Below are positions 44,576 through 53,560 of a stretch of 64,000 nucleotides of DNA, piece by piece. The stretch lies in assembly GCA_944389895.1 (NCBI GenBank), contig CALXOA010000027.1:1-64000 (forward strand). Direction: 5' to 3'. Source of the stretch: an uncultured Victivallis sp. GTDB taxonomy: Bacteria; Verrucomicrobiota; Lentisphaeria; Victivallales; Victivallaceae. The notes under the pieces were generated by a model, which was not told where the DNA came from, did no database searches, and was given only the letters and a program-made list of their open reading frames with translations. The first letter of the stretch is position 1, and every line of letters starts with the position of its first letter. The translations under genes were made by a program, and so were the position numbers.

Positions 44576-45610
44576 ATGAACATCACGATTCGGCGGATCG
44601 CCGACCATACCGGTCTGAGTACTGCGACGATTTCGCGAATCCTCAGCGGCAAGGGGGCGCACAAACCGGAAACCATCGCCCGGGTGAAGCGCGTGGTGGA
44701 AAGCCTTTCCAGCCGCGGTGCCGCCGGAACGGACCGGGAATGCATCGGCATTGTGCTGCTCTCCTATCCGCGTTTTCTCTGTCCGGTTTATACACATTCA
44801 ATGGTCTCGGCAATCCTTGAAGTCACGGCAGAGGAGCACATGGTCACCCAGATCATTCCGGTCAACGGAACTCCGCTGACTCTGGAGGATGCCGAATTGC
44901 TGGTCGACAAATTCGATCTGCGCGGGTTGCTGATACAGGAACTCGGAACGCTTGACCGCGTGACCGGGCAACTGGATAAACTGCCGGTTCCGGTGGTCAG
45001 GGTCGGTGACGTGCGCAACGGAACCGGCCGTTACATCGTCCATTGTGACAACCGGCAGATCGGTGTCAATGCGGCGGTTTATCTGTGGGATCTCGGATTC
45101 CGCGACTTCGGAATCATCTACGGCGGCGGCGGGGACTATGGGCAGGAACAGCGGATGACCGGCTTCATCGAACAGCTCCGGCGTTTCGGTGGAGAACCCG
45201 ATCGCATCTGGATCAATCCGGTCCCGCATGTAACGCGTGAAAATGCCATCACCGCCCATGTGGATTTCATGAAACTTGACCCCCGGCCGCACGCATTGTT
45301 TTTTGCGCTGGGAGGGTTGACGCGAATGTTTCTGCACCAGGTGCAGCGCAGTAACGTAACGGTTCCGCAGGAGTTGTTCATTCTCGCGGTCGAAGATGCC
45401 GAAGAGTTGAGTGAAGCAGAGCTTCCGATTGCGACGATCTCGTTCCCAAGCCGCGAACTCGGAACCGCTGCAGCCTCACTGCTGGTCGATTTGATCCGGC
45501 ACTGCGACCGGAGAATTGAATCGGAACGGCGACTTGCCTGCGATCCCCGAGTCAGGGTCAGTCCGGCATGTCTGGCATTTCTGACCAACCCATGCAATAA
45601 AAACCGGTGA
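44576..45610 (+). CDS. LacI-family transcriptional regulator
   Basis: This 344-residue protein has the LacI headpiece [20 protein letters not shown] with its hinge ([13 protein letters not shown]) and a sugar-sensing periplasmic-binding-like domain. [14 protein letters not shown] and [19 protein letters not shown] are typical. It heads a plus-strand operon with a pseudopilin, a GH5 enzyme and an esterase, so it should control their synthesis in response to a glycan fragment. AAGGAA precedes the ATG by about 7 nt. Confidence 0.93.
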   Translation: MNITIRRIADHTGLSTATISRILSGKGAHKPETIARVKRVVESLSSRGAAGTDRECIGIVLLSYPRFLCPVYTHSMVSAILEVTAEEHMVTQIIPVNGTPLTLEDAELLVDKFDLRGLLIQELGTLDRVTGQLDKLPVPVVRVGDVRNGTGRYIVHCDNRQIGVNAAVYLWDLGFRDFGIIYGGGGDYGQEQRMTGFIEQLRRFGGEPDRIWINPVPHVTRENAITAHVDFMKLDPRPHALFFALGGLTRMFLHQVQRSNVTVPQELFILAVEDAEELSEAELPIATISFPSRELGTAAASLLVDLIRHCDRRIESERRLACDPRVRVSPACLAFLTNPCNKNR

Positions 45611-45651
45611 TTCACCGACAGGAACATCATGAAAAAACGACAGGAGGAAAC

Positions 45652-46335
45652 ATGAGAAAGAGAGACCACTTCACCCTCATCGAGTTGCTCGTTGTAATCG
45701 CGATCATCGCGATTCTGGCCGCACTTCTGCTCCCATCGCTGAACCAGGCGAGGCAGACGGCGAAAAAAATCGCCTGCGTCTCAACCCTCAAGCAGTATGG
45801 AACGGCCTACGCCATGTATGCCGGAGACTACGACGGCTTTGGCCTGCCCTGTTCGGAGCCGCAATGGCACACCAATCTCGGGTGGCGACGCTTTCTCGAC
45901 AATCCACCGGAAAGCCAGTGGACTCCCGGTACTCCGGCCAACGACAGCCGGATCAATCCCGGTTTGGTCTGCCCCGATGCGGAATGGGCACTCAACGATC
46001 TGGTAAACGGCCAGTGCATGATCATCAAGTCCTTCGGACTCAACATGCAGAATCTCTTTGAGGGGAATCGGATCCAGGCCCCAAAACTCGCACGGGTCCG
46101 GCAGGCGTCGCTGGCTCTGGTCTGGGCTGACAGCCTCGGCTGGAACCTGACTCTGGACTGTGCCCGGGATCTGATCGCATGGCGCAACCGCACCTCGGTC
46201 GGGGGCTGGGATACCATCATGGCCTACCGGCACAACAACGGCCAGGCAGCCAACGTCTGTCTGATGGATGGTCACGTGACAACCGCGGGAAGGACGGAGA
46301 TCGTCAATTCCCTGGTGTGGAAAAATCTCTATTGA
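45652..46335 (+). CDS. Pseudopilin-like protein in a LacI-GH5-esterase operon
   Basis: This 227-residue protein starts [19 protein letters not shown], with His where Gly is usual. [17 protein letters not shown] follows. The C-terminal motif is stretched ([16 protein letters not shown], His-x11-Asp-Gly). AGGAGG lies 5 nt before the ATG at 45652. It is 41 bp after the LacI gene and 8 bp before the GH5 gene, so it is made together with a secreted enzyme. Confidence 0.87.
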   Translation: MRKRDHFTLIELLVVIAIIAILAALLLPSLNQARQTAKKIACVSTLKQYGTAYAMYAGDYDGFGLPCSEPQWHTNLGWRRFLDNPPESQWTPGTPANDSRINPGLVCPDAEWALNDLVNGQCMIIKSFGLNMQNLFEGNRIQAPKLARVRQASLALVWADSLGWNLTLDCARDLIAWRNRTSVGGWDTIMAYRHNNGQAANVCLMDGHVTTAGRTEIVNSLVWKNLY

Positions 46336-46343
46336 GGATCAGA

Positions 46344-48395
46344 ATGAAAACGGTACCGATAACACTGAAACCGGTGGCCCTGTTGTCCGGACTTGCTCTG
46401 TTCTTCTCCGCAGCAGCGGCTGAGGAGGAACTTTTTTCCTGTGATTTCAATTCACCGGAGACTCTGAAAGGCTGGAACACAGCGCACTGGCATGATCCCG
46501 AACCGGCAACCGGGGGGCTTGATGGTTGCGCCCCCATGGCCTATCGCCCGAAAGGCGGAATCGACAATTCCGGCTGCGTCGAATTTACCAGTACGGATCC
46601 GGCCTGCAACTTTCTTTTTTCCATTCCTCTCGATCCGGAGAAAGTGCGTGGCCGCGGTGTGATCCTCGAAGGATGGCTGAAAGCCGAAAATTTGACAAAG
46701 CCTGAAATCTCCTATCTCGGACCGAAGCTGATGCTGGCCGCCGTCACGGCCAAAGGAACCGCCGACCACCCCGATCAGGCGAAAGAGTACGGAAGTTACG
46801 GCTGGAAAAAATTCACCGCATTCAGCAGGACCAAAGCCGATGTGACGAAAATGAGCGTAAACCTGGGGATTCAAGGTTGCACCGGAAAGGTCTGGATCGA
46901 CAACGTGCGTGTTTACCTCGAACCATTGCCGGAAGGAGCCGGAAAACCTCTGGCGGGACAGCTGCCCCCCAATTCCACAACCAGGTTCCGGGGCGTGATG
47001 TCGGGAGCTGATCTCTCGGAAGCGGCGTTTCGGGAGTTGCGTGGCGTCTGGAACGCCAATCTGCTCCGATTCCAGATCAGCCGGGGGAAGGGAGATCACA
47101 CCACGGAAGCCGGATTCCGGGAAATTGTCCGCACCAATCTTGAACGGCTCGACAAAATCCTGCCTCTGGCGCGCAAATACGGTATCAAAGTGGTGATCGA
47201 TATGCATGTCGGCCCGGGAACCAGCTTGAATCCGCAGCTCAGCAACCAGTTGAGCTGGGAACCGGCAATGCAGCAGCTGCTGATCGACGTCTGGCGGGAA
47301 ATTGCGGAAAAATATCGGAACGAGCCGATGATCTACGGCTACGATCTGCTGAACGAACCGCGCGAAGAAAATTATGTCTATGTCCCCGGTGGCGGGGTGA
47401 ACTGGAACCGTCTTGCCGACCGGATCGCACGGGCCATACGCGAAGTGGATCCCGAAACTCCGATCGTGATCGAACCACACGGGTGGGGAGGTGCCGACGG
47501 ACTGGGCACCTTCCTGCCGGTCAACGTTCCCAATGTGATCTACAGTATCCACAGTTACAATCCCGGGGCCTATACCCATCAGGGAGTGATGGCGGGACGG
47601 CCGCGCGGTGTGGTCTATCCGGGCACGATCGGCGGAAAAAAATTCGATCGTGCGGTACTTGAAGAGAGCTTCCGCCCGGCAATTGAATTTCAGAAGAAAT
47701 ACCAGGTTCCCATCTACGTCGGGGAATTCGGCGTCGCCCGCTGGGCGCCGAACGGCGAACAATGGCTTGACGATATGATTTCGATCTTTGAGAAATACGG
47801 TTGGGACTGGACCTTTCACTCGTTCCGCGAGTGGGAGGGGTGGGATGCGGAAATCGGCTCCGATCCGAATGACCGAACCCGGATCGGCGACACACTGCGC
47901 CGCCGCGTTTTGCTCTCCTACATGAAGAGAAATCCGCCCTTCGAACTTCCCCCACCAGGTCCGGAAGAGTCCGGTCTGGTTCCCGATCTCGAAACAGTTG
48001 TTCCCCGGGAGGGTCAATCGGTCACCCGTCTGAATGGAGTCCCTGTACTGACTCTCACTCATAAGGAGGTCGGCAGCCGCTGGGTCGGGTTCCCGGTCAA
48101 TCCTGCAGCAATCGCGGGAAAAAGGGTCGAACTCTCGGCCGAAATCGCCTGTGAGGGAATTTCGAAAGCTCCCAGACCATGGGAGGGAATCAAACTGATG
48201 CTCTCCATAAAGGATGACAACGGCCACAAGGAAAACCCTCAGGCCACGGTAGGGTCGGGAACGCTCGACTGGCATCCGTACCGCGTCGAAACGGAGATAC
48301 CGGAATCACTTTCCGAAGCGAGCATCGTCCTGGGGCTGGAACAGGTCTCCGGTACCGTACACTACCGCAGGGTGAAAATCACAATTTTAGAATGA
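46344..48395 (+). CDS. Secreted GH5-type glycoside hydrolase with N- and C-terminal beta-sandwich modules
   Basis: This 683-residue protein has a signal peptide (residues 1-26) and an N-terminal carbohydrate-binding-like module (about 27-195). The GH5 barrel (about 212-530) shows VVIDMHVGPG, YGYDLLNEPREE with acid/base Glu338, IHSYNPGAYTHQG and YVGEFGVARW with nucleophile Glu461. A C-terminal module (about 545-683) has GKRVELSAEIACEG and EGIKLMLSI. It probably cleaves a beta-1,4-linked glucan, mannan or xylan. The next gene starts with a copy of the C-terminal module. GAGG precedes the ATG at 46344. Confidence 0.88.
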   Translation: MKTVPITLKPVALLSGLALFFSAAAAEEELFSCDFNSPETLKGWNTAHWHDPEPATGGLDGCAPMAYRPKGGIDNSGCVEFTSTDPACNFLFSIPLDPEKVRGRGVILEGWLKAENLTKPEISYLGPKLMLAAVTAKGTADHPDQAKEYGSYGWKKFTAFSRTKADVTKMSVNLGIQGCTGKVWIDNVRVYLEPLPEGAGKPLAGQLPPNSTTRFRGVMSGADLSEAAFRELRGVWNANLLRFQISRGKGDHTTEAGFREIVRTNLERLDKILPLARKYGIKVVIDMHVGPGTSLNPQLSNQLSWEPAMQQLLIDVWREIAEKYRNEPMIYGYDLLNEPREENYVYVPGGGVNWNRLADRIARAIREVDPETPIVIEPHGWGGADGLGTFLPVNVPNVIYSIHSYNPGAYTHQGVMAGRPRGVVYPGTIGGKKFDRAVLEESFRPAIEFQKKYQVPIYVGEFGVARWAPNGEQWLDDMISIFEKYGWDWTFHSFREWEGWDAEIGSDPNDRTRIGDTLRRRVLLSYMKRNPPFELPPPGPEESGLVPDLETVVPREGQSVTRLNGVPVLTLTHKEVGSRWVGFPVNPAAIAGKRVELSAEIACEGISKAPRPWEGIKLMLSIKDDNGHKENPQATVGSGTLDWHPYRVETEIPESLSEASIVLGLEQVSGTVHYRRVKITILE

Positions 48396-48404
48396 GGAAC
48401 CGCA

Positions 48405-50093
48405 ATGCGTCTGCCGATTTTTACAACATTCCTTCTCTCCTGCATCATCGCCTCCGCCTCGGAGAACGTCATTTTCGCTCCTGATCTCACCCAGGGAAAT
48501 TCGCCCGGCGGGGGTACGGTAACGCAGGACTCCGGGATGCCGGTGTTGACCTTCTCCTGCGAAGAGAAGTCAAGCAGGTATGCAACGTTTCCGGTCGACC
48601 CGGCACTGCTCGCAGGACGGGAGGTCGTCCTGTCTGCCGACATCGCTTACCGGGGAGTGGAAAAGCCCTCCCCCGCCTGGCGGGGGATCAAGTTGATGCT
48701 CACGCTGGAGGAAACCGGGGGACGCAAACATTATTCTCAGGCCCCGGCCGGTTTCGGTACCGCTCCGTGGCGGGTGCACGGCGTCCGAATACAGGTGCCT
48801 GCAGAAATCCGCAGGGCGGAAATCGTGCTCGGGTTGGAAGAGTGCAGCGGAACTGTTCAGTTCCGCAACGTGAAGCTGGTGCAGCCGGAACAGGTGGATT
48901 ACGGCAAATTCCGTCTCACCGGCCATACCGGTCATCGAAATGGAGAATATAAGATCGATGAACCCATGCAATTCATTTTCGAATTGAGTGAGGAAGGACA
49001 GCCCGCAGCCGGAACACTCCTGATCACCCGCAATGGAGACGACGGTCTGACGGAATCGCAGCAGCTGACGGTCAAAGCCGGCGAACCGGTCATCTACACC
49101 AGCTCCATCGACCGGCCCGGTTTCGTAATGGTGGAGGCACAGTTGATTGACCGGCATGGCTGCACCACGCGCTGTCCGGAGGGGGAGATCCGTTTCGGAC
49201 TGGGAGCGGGAGCCGCCGCGGACACCCTGGAACAGGGCGTTCCGGAGCCGTCCGACTTCGACAAATTCTGGAAGGAGAAAAAAGAGGAGCTGGCGGCACT
49301 CCCGGTACGGGAACTGAAACGCACCCCCGTGCAGAAACGGGAAAATGCCGATCTCTTCGACATCAAAGTCGCCTGTCCCGGCAACCGACCGGTGTCGGGA
49401 TATCTCTCCATTCCACACGGGGCGGAGCCGGGTTCTCTGCCGCTGCACGTCTACTTCGACGGCTATTCGGTTCAAAGCGCCAGGATCGTCTCCTACCCCG
49501 GGGCACTGATTCTGGCGATCAATCCGCACGGAATCGAGAACGGCCGGGAAGCAGAATATTACCGGGATCTTGCGCAGGGGGAACTGCGCAGTTACGGCTT
49601 CCGCAACGATGAAAATCAGAATGCCGACACCAGTTACTTCAAGAACATGGTATTGCGGGCAATACGGGCGGTCGAATACGGGCGGACGCTTCCGCAGTGG
49701 AACCGGCGGGAAATCCACGTTTCCGGCGGCAGCCAGGGAGCGTTCCAGGCAGCCAGCGCCGCGGCGCTGGCGGAAGGGGTAACCTCCTGTAAACTGGATG
49801 TCCCATGGCTCTGCGACCTGGGGGGAATCGAAAAAGGACGGCTGCGCGGCTGGCGGCCGGACTGGACTCCGGCACTCGGCTATTTCGACACGGTAAACAT
49901 GGCCAGGCGGATCACCTGCCCGGTGGAGCTTTCGGCAGGTCTGTCGGACTACGTCTGTCCGCCCTCCGGGACCCGGCTCCTCTACAACGTGCTGAAATCG
50001 CCCGCGACCCTGACGTTCTATCAGGGGCTCAACCACGCACCTTATCCCGGGTTCCGGCACCATACCGCGGAAAAAACGGTTTACAGAAAGTAG
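48405..50093 (+). CDS. Secreted CE7-type acetyl (xylan) esterase with N-terminal beta-sandwich module
   Basis: This 562-residue protein has a signal peptide (about 1-19). A module (about 20-162) is homologous to the C-terminal module of the GH5 enzyme: GREVVLSADIAYRGVEK and AWRGIKLMLTL. A linker beta domain and an acetyl xylan esterase-type alpha/beta hydrolase (about 278-545) follow. PSDFDKFWKEKKEEL is the family entry motif. The triad is Ser443 in VSGGSQGAF, Asp515 in AGLSDYVCPP and His544 in GLNHAPYPG. It would deacetylate the polysaccharide cut by GH5. It starts 9 bp after the GH5 stop. Confidence 0.87.
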   Translation: MRLPIFTTFLLSCIIASASENVIFAPDLTQGNSPGGGTVTQDSGMPVLTFSCEEKSSRYATFPVDPALLAGREVVLSADIAYRGVEKPSPAWRGIKLMLTLEETGGRKHYSQAPAGFGTAPWRVHGVRIQVPAEIRRAEIVLGLEECSGTVQFRNVKLVQPEQVDYGKFRLTGHTGHRNGEYKIDEPMQFIFELSEEGQPAAGTLLITRNGDDGLTESQQLTVKAGEPVIYTSSIDRPGFVMVEAQLIDRHGCTTRCPEGEIRFGLGAGAAADTLEQGVPEPSDFDKFWKEKKEELAALPVRELKRTPVQKRENADLFDIKVACPGNRPVSGYLSIPHGAEPGSLPLHVYFDGYSVQSARIVSYPGALILAINPHGIENGREAEYYRDLAQGELRSYGFRNDENQNADTSYFKNMVLRAIRAVEYGRTLPQWNRREIHVSGGSQGAFQAASAAALAEGVTSCKLDVPWLCDLGGIEKGRLRGWRPDWTPALGYFDTVNMARRITCPVELSAGLSDYVCPPSGTRLLYNVLKSPATLTFYQGLNHAPYPGFRHHTAEKTVYRK

Positions 50094-50138
50094 TTGAACT
50101 CAACCGGCCATCCGGCTGGGAAACGGGAGAAAAAACGT

Positions 50139-51122
50139 TCAGCGCGCCTCCGGCTCCATCCGGGAAGCGAGTTCGGCGCGGACGTCGTCAATGATCCGTT
50201 CGAGCGACAGACGCGGTTCCCAGCCGGTCAGGGCGCGGATTTTCGCGGTGTCCGGCATCCGGCGGCGCATATCCTCGAACCCCTTGGAGTAGGCCTGCTC
50301 ATAAGGAATAAATTCGATCTTCGAATGACTGCCGATCCGGTCGACCACCAGCTGTGCGAGCTCCGCAATGGTCACCAGACGCTGACTGCCGATGTTGTAG
50401 ATGTTTCCGTAGGTTTCGGGGCGATCCACCAGCAGCCTGAGTGCACGAACGACGTCGAAGACATGGCAGAAACAGCGTGACTGCCCCCCGTCCCCGTAAA
50501 CCTGAATCGGTTCCCCGCGCATCGCCCGCTCGACAAAACGCGGAACAACCATGCCGTACATGCCGGTCTGACGCGGTCCGACCGTATTGAAGAACCGGAC
50601 GATCGTACCCGGCAGACCATCCTGATGATGAAACGCCATCAGGTAAAACTCATCCAGAAGTTTGCTGCATGCATAACACCAGCGGGAATGAAAGGGGGAA
50701 CCGATCAGCAGATCGTCGTTCTCGGCGAATTTCTCCGCCGAGGACTTGCCGTAAACCTCGCTGGTCGAGGCGATAATGATCCGCCGCCGGTACCGGGCGG
50801 CAGCCCGGAGGACGTTCTCGGAACCGTGCACGTTGGTCTGAATGGTCCGCACCGGCTCCCTGACCACCAGATCCACGCCGACCGCGGCGGCGAGGTGGAT
50901 CACCACATCGCAATCGCGGATCCGTTCCTCCACAAGCTCCGGAGCCGTGACGATATCCGCATCCAGCACCTCCAGCAAGGGAGAATCGGCCACCGCGGCG
51001 AGATTTTCCCGGGAACCTGTGGAGAAGTTATCGATCACCGTCACGAAGTGCCCGTCGGCGAGTAACGCCACGGCCAGATGGCTGCCGATGAAACCGGCTC
51101 CGCCGGTGATCAGATAACGCAT
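50139..51122 (-). CDS. NAD-dependent nucleotide-sugar epimerase/dehydratase (SDR)
   Basis: This 327-residue extended SDR has the Rossmann motif [14 protein letters not shown] at the start, [12 protein letters not shown] and [12 protein letters not shown]. The catalytic YACSK lies near residue 155, followed by [17 protein letters not shown]. It acts on a nucleotide sugar; UDP-glucose 4-epimerase, dehydratase or UDP-glucuronate decarboxylase activities all fit. It is the last gene of the psd-pssA run, 32 bp after pssA. The ATG at 51122 follows GGGAGA. Confidence 0.88.
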   Translation of the reverse strand: MRYLITGGAGFIGSHLAVALLADGHFVTVIDNFSTGSRENLAAVADSPLLEVLDADIVTAPELVEERIRDCDVVIHLAAAVGVDLVVREPVRTIQTNVHGSENVLRAAARYRRRIIIASTSEVYGKSSAEKFAENDDLLIGSPFHSRWCYACSKLLDEFYLMAFHHQDGLPGTIVRFFNTVGPRQTGMYGMVVPRFVERAMRGEPIQVYGDGGQSRCFCHVFDVVRALRLLVDRPETYGNIYNIGSQRLVTIAELAQLVVDRIGSHSKIEFIPYEQAYSKGFEDMRRRMPDTAKIRALTGWEPRLSLERIIDDVRAELASRMEPEAR

Positions 51123-51154
51123 TTGAGATTCTCCCGATTGTTTCCGTTGATCTT

Positions 51155-51973
51155 TCACCCGAGTATTGCCGACTCGCTGTCACGACGAAACTTCCGTACA
51201 ATGACCATCACAGGCCCGGAGAGGACATACATCGTCACCAGCACGGCCAGCGCGTTGACCCGGAACACGGCAATCAACCCGAGCATCACAATCAACGCCG
51301 CCGCCCGCCGGCGATTGCGTTTGACCGAAATCAGCCATTTCCCGACATGGAGGTAGGAAATCGGGCTGACCATCAGCAGCCCGAGCACCGCCGCATAAGC
51401 CGGAAGCACAAAAGCGAGCCGGTGCAGATCAAGCCGGCAGTCATAGGCGAAAAGCACCGTCACGCAGATCGCCGCCGCGGCTCCCGGCGAAGGAAGCCCG
51501 GAAAATTTTTCGCTGCTCTTCTTCTCCACGATCGCATGGACGTTGTAGGTGGCCAGGCGCAACGCGGCGCAACCGAGATAAACCGAACAGAGAACATAGA
51601 CCACGATCTCCTGCGGCCGGTTCAGCGCCCACTCACGCAAACTGTGGGTCATGATTGCGACCAGCGTCGCCGGCGCCACGCCGAACGTGACCATATCGGA
51701 GAGCGAATCCATCTGGATTCCGTGCATGCTCGCAGCATTGAAGAGCCGCGCCGCAAAGCCGTCCAGCGCGTCAAACACCATTGCAAAGCAGATCATCAGT
51801 GCACTGACCGCGAAGACACCGAGGGCGTTGCCGTCGTAGAAATCCCGCTCATAGGCGCGCAATGTGTAAAGAATCGCCGCGAATCCGCACAGAGAATTGC
51901 ACAGAGTCAACGAGTTCGGGACATATTTCAACCACTTCTGCGTCAGAAACAAACTGCGAAAACGCTGTTTCAT
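51155..51973 (-). CDS. pssA: CDP-diacylglycerol-serine O-phosphatidyltransferase
   Basis: The enzyme makes phosphatidylserine at the inner membrane. The 272-residue protein has the complete CDP-alcohol phosphatidyltransferase motif, starting DALDGFAARLFNA and ending MDSLSDMVTFGVAPA, and about seven hydrophobic helices. A start MKQRFRSLFLTQKWLKYVPN followed by SLTLCNSLCGFAAI suits the PssA subgroup. It starts 4 bp after psd, so both steps to phosphatidylethanolamine are in one operon. A TAGGATC ribosome site precedes the ATG. Confidence 0.93.
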   Translation of the reverse strand: MKQRFRSLFLTQKWLKYVPNSLTLCNSLCGFAAILYTLRAYERDFYDGNALGVFAVSALMICFAMVFDALDGFAARLFNAASMHGIQMDSLSDMVTFGVAPATLVAIMTHSLREWALNRPQEIVVYVLCSVYLGCAALRLATYNVHAIVEKKSSEKFSGLPSPGAAAAICVTVLFAYDCRLDLHRLAFVLPAYAAVLGLLMVSPISYLHVGKWLISVKRNRRRAAALIVMLGLIAVFRVNALAVLVTMYVLSGPVMVIVRKFRRDSESAILG

Positions 51974-51977
51974 GATC

Positions 51978-52664
51978 CTACTCTTTCACGGTTGCCATTA
52001 CAGTCTCGCCGCCATAGACGCGGTCTCCGACCTTGACATTGATGTCGATCCCTTCCAGCGGCAGATAGAGTTCGGTACGGGAACCGAACTTGATCATTCC
52101 ATAAACTTCTCCCCGGCGGAGAACCCTGCCGGGTTCGACCGGACAAACGATCCGGCGGGCGATCGCACCGGAGATCTGGCGGACCGCCAGCGGAAATTTC
52201 CTGCCGCCCGCCGAGGCGGTTCCGGCAATGGTCATCGCCTCATTGCGTTTCGCACATTCGGGATTACGGGCGTCAAGGTACTCGCCCTCGCGATAATACT
52301 TACTTTCCACAGCGAAGTCGGCAGGGGCACGGTTGACATGAACATTGAGCACCGAGAGAAAGATCCCGATCCGCCGGGCCCGTCCGCTGAACGGCGGGAA
52401 ATCGAAATCCTCAACAACGCCGATGTCACGAACCACTCCGTCGGCCGGGCTGACCAACACTTCAGCTGCAGCCGGAATCGTTCTGTGCGGATTGCGGAAG
52501 AACGCCGCAAACCCCAGAAACAGCAATACCGCGATCGAACCGATCGACCACCCCCAGGCGGGATGATGATTCCGGATCAGCCACCAGCAGCAGCCAAGCA
52601 CAGCCACCGTCACCAGGGCGGCGAGGCCCCATTCCCGAAATCCGTATCTGGTCAAGGTCATCAT
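51978..52664 (-). CDS. psd: Phosphatidylserine decarboxylase proenzyme (short type)
   Basis: The 228-residue proenzyme converts phosphatidylserine to phosphatidylethanolamine. Two N-terminal membrane helices (about 13-55) are followed by the catalytic domain: VSPADGVVRDIG, GIFLSVLNVHVNRAP and the self-cleavage site in MIKFGSRTELYLP (Gly194-Ser195, the pyruvoyl source). The short length matches the compact form usually paired with pssA. I used the ATG at 52664, 9 nt after GGAAAG; an ATG one codon later is possible. Confidence 0.93.
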   Translation of the reverse strand: MMTLTRYGFREWGLAALVTVAVLGCCWWLIRNHHPAWGWSIGSIAVLLFLGFAAFFRNPHRTIPAAAEVLVSPADGVVRDIGVVEDFDFPPFSGRARRIGIFLSVLNVHVNRAPADFAVESKYYREGEYLDARNPECAKRNEAMTIAGTASAGGRKFPLAVRQISGAIARRIVCPVEPGRVLRRGEVYGMIKFGSRTELYLPLEGIDINVKVGDRVYGGETVMATVKE

Positions 52665-52737
52665 ATGCAATCACTTTCCGTCCGAATCGTTGAATCACAG
52701 GAGACAGAATGGATAATATAGCCTTCCATCCCGGAAA

Positions 52738-53349
52738 TTACAACTTTTTTGCAAAGCGTTTCGCCCGGGCCCGCTCTTTTTTCAGCCGCCGCTTCTCGCG
52801 CTTCTCGCGATACTTGCAGACCAGCTTCACAGTCAGGAGATAACTCAACGGAGCAGTCAGCAGCGTAAAGAAGATTCCGCCGGCCAGGAATGCCAGCCCG
52901 ACATCGATTCCAAGCGCCTTGAACGTCTGCCAGGATGGGTCGGTAACGACGCCGCGCAACAGGACTTTGAGTTCCCCGTAAGTCAACGGGTTCATCAACA
53001 GATAACTGCCGATCCAGCACTGCACCGGGTAGATGATGAACACCGTGAAATGGTTGGTCACAAACGTGAAGGCCACCGCCGGAACCTTCGCCGCCCGGAA
53101 CAGGAAAGCCAACGGGATCACCGCCAGCACCTGGAAGAACATCGGAACGATGAAACCGACCGCCAGCCCGAGCGCAACTCCGCGGGCAATATACTCCGGC
53201 GTACCCTCGTTGCGCACCAGTTTGAGATAATAGTACTTCAGAAGCTGCCGAAAATAACCGGGTTGTCTTTTTCTTCCCTGCATCTGGCTTCCGCCGGTGG
53301 TTGCGGCTCCGAGCGGCGGGGCCGGAAGGAGCGGTTCGTATTCAGTCAT
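52738..53349 (-). CDS. DUF2062 membrane protein
   Basis: This 203-residue integral membrane protein of the DUF2062 family has the conserved core PEYIARGVALGLAVGFIVPM followed by hydrophobic helices and NHFTVFIIYPVQCWIGSYL. The C-terminus is strongly basic (REKREKRRLKKERARAKRF), facing the cytoplasm. Function is unknown; family members often sit near lipid or envelope genes, as here beside psd and pssA. The start is uncertain: ATG 53349 lies almost at the predicted transcription start, and ATG 53283 (MQGRKRQ) is an alternative closer to the conserved core. Confidence 0.8.
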   Translation of the reverse strand: MTEYEPLLPAPPLGAATTGGSQMQGRKRQPGYFRQLLKYYYLKLVRNEGTPEYIARGVALGLAVGFIVPMFFQVLAVIPLAFLFRAAKVPAVAFTFVTNHFTVFIIYPVQCWIGSYLLMNPLTYGELKVLLRGVVTDPSWQTFKALGIDVGLAFLAGGIFFTLLTAPLSYLLTVKLVCKYREKREKRRLKKERARAKRFAKKL

Positions 53350-53356
53350 CTTATTT

Positions 53357-53385
53357 ACAATAGAGGCAAAAAATAAAAAAAGCAA
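53357..53385 (-). promoter_or_regulatory. Promoter for DUF2062 gene
   Basis: On the minus strand TTGCTT (53385-53380), a T-rich 17-bp spacer and TATTGT (53362-53357) predict a start near 53350. That would make the message leaderless for ATG 53349, or give a leader of about 67 nt for ATG 53283. Confidence 0.45.
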
Positions 53386-53397
53386 CCATTTCAGGAC

Positions 53398-53426
53398 TTG
53401 GCAACAACGCTTTTCCGTAGTATTGT
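53398..53426 (+). promoter_or_regulatory. Promoter for hydF
   Basis: TTGGCA (53398-53403), a 17-bp spacer and TATTGT (53421-53426) lie 134 bp before hydF. The long leader (about 128 nt) is GC-rich; I see no known riboswitch in it. Confidence 0.4.
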
Positions 53427-53560
53427 ACGTCCCGGGCACAAAAACCGCCGGTCTCCACGACACAATCCCGCGGGAGAACCGGAGGGCGGCGGCCGCCGTC
53501 CCACGGGTTGTCAGGTCGCCTGCTTTCTACCGTGTCACAGAAGATCGTGGAGGATTCATC

